The notes under the pieces were generated by a model. It worked only from the letters and a program-made list of their open reading frames with translations. It did not search any database and was not told where the DNA came from. A stretch of 64,000 nt of DNA from Sphingopyxis sp. LK2115. Its GTDB lineage: Bacteria; Pseudomonadota; Alphaproteobacteria; Sphingomonadales; Sphingomonadaceae. The stretch covers positions 1 through 64,000 of the forward strand of contig NZ_JABWGQ010000033.1 of assembly GCF_014595975.1 (NCBI RefSeq), given 5' to 3'. A program made the position numbers and the translations under genes. This document shows, piece after piece, positions 61,292 to 64,000 of this stretch (position 1 is its first letter; the number at the start of each line of letters is the position of its first letter).

Positions 61292-63238
61292 ATGGATTTT
61301 CGGGAAAGCGAACGGGTGGAGACGAACGACGTGGCGACGGTGGAACTGACGAAGAATGACGCGCCCGCAGCGCCCGAGGCGAAGCGCGAATCGTCGCTCG
61401 CGCCCACGGCGACGGCGGGCGACAGCGGCGAACCCAAGGTTCATGCGCGCCGATTCACTATCGTCACCGATGCGACGCGCGACGCGCTGCTTACCGATTT
61501 CGGCAAGGAAACGCTGCAGGACCGCTATCTCCTCCCCGGCGAATCCTATCAGGACCTGTTCGCGCGCGTCGCCGATGCCTATGCCGACGATCAGGATCAT
61601 GCCCAGCGCCTCTATGATTATATCTCGAAGCTCTGGTTCATGCCCGCGACCCCGGTGCTGTCGAACGGGGGCACCGGCCGCGGCCTGCCGATCAGCTGCT
61701 ACCTCAACTCGGTCGACGACAGCCTCGAGGGCATCGTCGGCACCTGGAACGAGAATGTCTGGCTCGCGAGCCGCGGCGGCGGCATCGGCACCTATTGGGG
61801 CGCGGTGCGCGGCATCGGCGAACCCGTGGGCCTCAACGGCAAGACCAGCGGCATCATCCCCTTCGTCCGCGTGATGGACAGCCTGACGCTCGCGATCAGC
61901 CAGGGTTCGCTCCGCCGCGGCTCGGCCGCCTGCTATCTCGACATCTCGCATCCCGAGATCGAGGAGTTTCTGGAGATTCGCAAACCGTCGGGCGACTTCA
62001 ATCGCAAGGCGCTCAACCTCCACCACGGCGTGCTCGTCACCGACGAGTTCATGGAGGCCGTCCGCGACGGCGCCGAGTTCAACCTCAAATCGCCCAAGGA
62101 TGGCAGCGTCCGCGGCACCGTCGATGCGCGATCGCTCTTCCAGAAACTCGTCGAAACGCGCCTTGCGACGGGTGAACCCTACATCATCTTCATCGACCAG
62201 GTGAACCGCATGATGCCCAAGCATCACCGCGACCTGGGGCTGAAGGTCACCACCTCGAACCTGTGCAGCGAAATCACGCTGCCGACCGGCCGCGACCATC
62301 TGGGCAATGATCGCACCGCGGTCTGCTGCCTCTCGAGCCTCAACCTCGAAACCTGGGACGAATGGAACGGCGACAAGCGTTTCATCGAGGATGTCATGCG
62401 CATGCTCGACAATGTCTTGCAGGACTATATCGACCGTGCCCCGCCCGAAATGGCGCGCGCCAAATATAGCGCCAGCCGCGAACGCAGCGTCGGCCTCGGC
62501 GTGATGGGTTTCCACAGCTTCCTTCAGGCGCGCGGCCTGCCGTTCGAGGGCGCGATGGCGAAATCGTCGAACCTGCGAATCTTCAAGCATATCCGCGCGC
62601 AGGTCGACGCCGCCTCGATGCTGCTCGCGAAGGAACGCGGCCCCTGCCCCGACGCCGCCGATCAGGGCGTGATGGAGCGTTTCAGCTGCAAGATGGCGAT
62701 CGCGCCGACCGCGTCGATTTCCATCATCTGCGGCGGCACCAGCGCGTGTATCGAGCCGATCCCCGCGAACATCTATACGCACAAGACGCTGTCGGGCAGC
62801 TTCTCGATCCGCAACCCGCATCTCGAAGCGCTGCTCGTCGACAAGGCGAAGAACAGCGACGCGGTGTGGAACTCGATCCTCGAACGCGGCGGCAGCGTCC
62901 AGCACCTCGACTTTCTGACCCAGGACGAAAAGGATGTGTTCAAGACAAGCTTCGAGATCGACCAGCGCTGGCTCTTGGAACTCGCCGCCGACCGCACCCC
63001 CTATATCGACCAGGCCGCGTCGCTGAACCTGTTCATCCCGGCGGATGTCGAGAAATGGGATCTGCTCATGCTCCACTATCGCGCGTGGGAACTCGGCATC
63101 AAATCGCTCTATTATCTCCGCTCGAAATCGGTGCAGCGCGCCGGCTTCGCCGGCGGGGTCGAGGCCGACAACACGCCGGAGGCGGCGAAATATGAACTCG
63201 CGACCACCGACTATGACGAATGCCTGGCTTGTCAGTGA
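61292..63238 (+). CDS. nrdA: class I ribonucleoside-diphosphate reductase alpha subunit
   Basis: A 648-aa catalytic subunit that makes deoxyribonucleotides. The thiyl-radical and substrate-site segments are visible: PATPVLSNGGTGRGLPISCYL, the NLCSEITLPT active-site loop, SLNLETWDEW, APTASISIICGGTSACIEP and the C-terminal radical-transfer tyrosines (LYYLRSK), with the redox pair in ECLACQ at the end. There is no ATP-cone (no VxKRxG) in the N-terminal ~60 residues, which are an Ala/Thr-rich extension. ATG 61292 was chosen over ATG 61271. nrdB follows 120 bp later. Confidence 0.96.
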   Translation: MDFRESERVETNDVATVELTKNDAPAAPEAKRESSLAPTATAGDSGEPKVHARRFTIVTDATRDALLTDFGKETLQDRYLLPGESYQDLFARVADAYADDQDHAQRLYDYISKLWFMPATPVLSNGGTGRGLPISCYLNSVDDSLEGIVGTWNENVWLASRGGGIGTYWGAVRGIGEPVGLNGKTSGIIPFVRVMDSLTLAISQGSLRRGSAACYLDISHPEIEEFLEIRKPSGDFNRKALNLHHGVLVTDEFMEAVRDGAEFNLKSPKDGSVRGTVDARSLFQKLVETRLATGEPYIIFIDQVNRMMPKHHRDLGLKVTTSNLCSEITLPTGRDHLGNDRTAVCCLSSLNLETWDEWNGDKRFIEDVMRMLDNVLQDYIDRAPPEMARAKYSASRERSVGLGVMGFHSFLQARGLPFEGAMAKSSNLRIFKHIRAQVDAASMLLAKERGPCPDAADQGVMERFSCKMAIAPTASISIICGGTSACIEPIPANIYTHKTLSGSFSIRNPHLEALLVDKAKNSDAVWNSILERGGSVQHLDFLTQDEKDVFKTSFEIDQRWLLELAADRTPYIDQAASLNLFIPADVEKWDLLMLHYRAWELGIKSLYYLRSKSVQRAGFAGGVEADNTPEAAKYELATTDYDECLACQ

Positions 63239-63257
63239 CCCGCGCCCTCACCCTCGT

Positions 63258-63329
63258 CCCCGGACTCGATCCGGGGTCCACGCGGGGAAGCGCAACCCAT
63301 CGATGGACTCCGGCCTTCGCCGGAATGAC
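63258..63329. repeat. palindromic repeats in the nrdA-nrdB gap
   Basis: CCCCGGA-CTCGA-TCCGGGG (63258-63276) is a perfect 7-bp inverted repeat, and TGGACTCCGGCC...CCGGAATGAC (63304-63329) is the reverse-oriented copy of the repeat at 21464. Two elements fill most of the 120-bp gap, so nrdA and nrdB mRNA levels could differ. Confidence 0.6.
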
Positions 63330-63358
63330 GAACAAGAATTGACCCAAGGATAGCCGCC

Positions 63359-64000
63359 ATGCCGTTGTTAGAAGCCCGCAAGACCTACAAGCCCTTTGAA
63401 TATCCCTGGGCCTATGACTTCTGGAAGCGCCAGCAGCAAATCCACTGGATGCCCGAAGAGGTGCCGCTGGGCGAGGATTGCCGCGACTGGGCGCAGAAGA
63501 TTTCCGAACATGAACGCAACCTGCTCACGCAAATCTTCCGCTTCTTCACCCAGGCCGATGTCGAGGTGCAGGATTGCTATCACGACAAATATGGCCGCGT
63601 GTTCAAGCCGACCGAGATCAAGATGATGCTGACCGCGTTCAGCAACATGGAAACGGTGCATATCGCGGCCTACAGCCACCTGCTCGACACGATCGGCATG
63701 CCAGAGAGCGAATATGGCATGTTCCTCGAATATGACGAGATGCGCGCGAAGCACGACTATCTCGGCACCTTCGGGGTCGACAGCGACGAGGATATCGCGC
63801 GCACGCTCGCGATGTTCGGCGGCTTTACCGAGGGCTTGCAGCTCTTCGCCAGCTTCGCGATGCTGATGAACTTCCCGCGCTTCAACAAGATGAAGGGCAT
63901 GGGCCAGATCGTCAGCTGGTCGGTGCGCGACGAAAGCCTGCACTGCGAAGGCATCACGCGCCTGTTCCACGCCTTTGTCAAGGAACGCGGCTGCCTGACC
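63359..64000 (+). CDS. nrdB: class I ribonucleoside-diphosphate reductase beta subunit, partial
   Basis: The first 214 residues of the radical-generating subunit; the gene continues past the window. Diiron ligands are Asp in FFTQADVEVQD, Glu/His in NMETVHIAAYSHL (with the radical Tyr in AAYSHL), Glu in GGFTEGLQLF and the Glu-x2-His pair in RDESLH. The radical tyrosine is present, so it is not of the tyrosine-less class Ic. No ATP-cone is visible at the N-terminus either. AAGGA precedes ATG 63359 by eight bases. Confidence 0.95.
   Translation, partial: MPLLEARKTYKPFEYPWAYDFWKRQQQIHWMPEEVPLGEDCRDWAQKISEHERNLLTQIFRFFTQADVEVQDCYHDKYGRVFKPTEIKMMLTAFSNMETVHIAAYSHLLDTIGMPESEYGMFLEYDEMRAKHDYLGTFGVDSDEDIARTLAMFGGFTEGLQLFASFAMLMNFPRFNKMKGMGQIVSWSVRDESLHCEGITRLFHAFVKERGCLT

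Overview
The window is a GC-rich chromosomal segment of a sphingomonad alphaproteobacterium. Sphingopyxis or a close relative is my inference from protein style and gene order: cyoABCD-SURF1-RegBA, trpGDC-moaC-moeA-lexA-comEC-gltX-gltA, and a LexA box of the alphaproteobacterial GTTC-N7-GTTC type. Almost all of it is core chromosome. There is no prophage, plasmid backbone, CRISPR array or intact insertion sequence; mobile DNA is limited to a 97-bp insertion-sequence end remnant and several families of short intergenic palindromes.

Layout. 0.2-8.3 kb: ABC-2 exporter, tRNA-Leu(TAA), a BioF2/FemAB-like acyltransferase, an orphan family-5 solute-binding lipoprotein, a DUF4112 membrane protein, a prolyl oligopeptidase and a ROK fructokinase. 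8.3-15.1 kb (minus strand): one translationally coupled unit, cyoA-cyoB-cyoC-cyoD-SURF1-regB-regA, joining a heme-copper terminal oxidase to its assembly factor and a redox two-component system. 15.2-21.5 kb: an MHS-type transporter, tRNA-Tyr, a TrmH-type rRNA methylase, ferredoxin, AlkA-type glycosylase, trigger factor, tRNA-Leu(TAG) and a small proline-rich protein. 21.2-27.1 kb (minus): an internally deleted amidohydrolase, gatC-gatA-gatB, and a DUF4153 membrane protein. 27.3-38.6 kb: DUF3089 hydrolase, trpG-trpD-trpC, moaC-moeA, lexA, comEC (opposite strand), gltX and gltA. 39.1-45.3 kb: the phosphate regulon pstS-pstC-pstA-pstB-phoU-phoB with a Pho-box-like site but no phoR. 45.4-51.3 kb (minus): rhomboid protease, greA, carB, carA. 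51.4-56.3 kb: yqeY, a DUF559 nuclease-like gene, dnaG and rpoD, a version of the macromolecular-synthesis cluster. 56.3-64 kb: a PspC-domain gene behind a near-consensus sigma-54 promoter, an unrecognised 222-aa protein, a MoxR ATPase without its usual VWA partner, a GFA-family protein, a soluble chemoreceptor, nrdA, and nrdB, which runs off the right edge.

No unknown multi-gene system stands out. The observations most worth a second look are regulatory or structural: the sigma-54 promoter and upstream dyad before the PspC gene; a hairpin that would bury the dnaG ribosome binding site, next to a DUF559 gene flanked by palindromes; the trigger factor with a His/Cys patch and Lys/Ala tail; a cysteine-rich 31-codon frame overlapping the start of the MHS transporter; and the 97-bp insertion-sequence remnant. 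All function calls rest on reading motifs and lengths by eye, with no database search.
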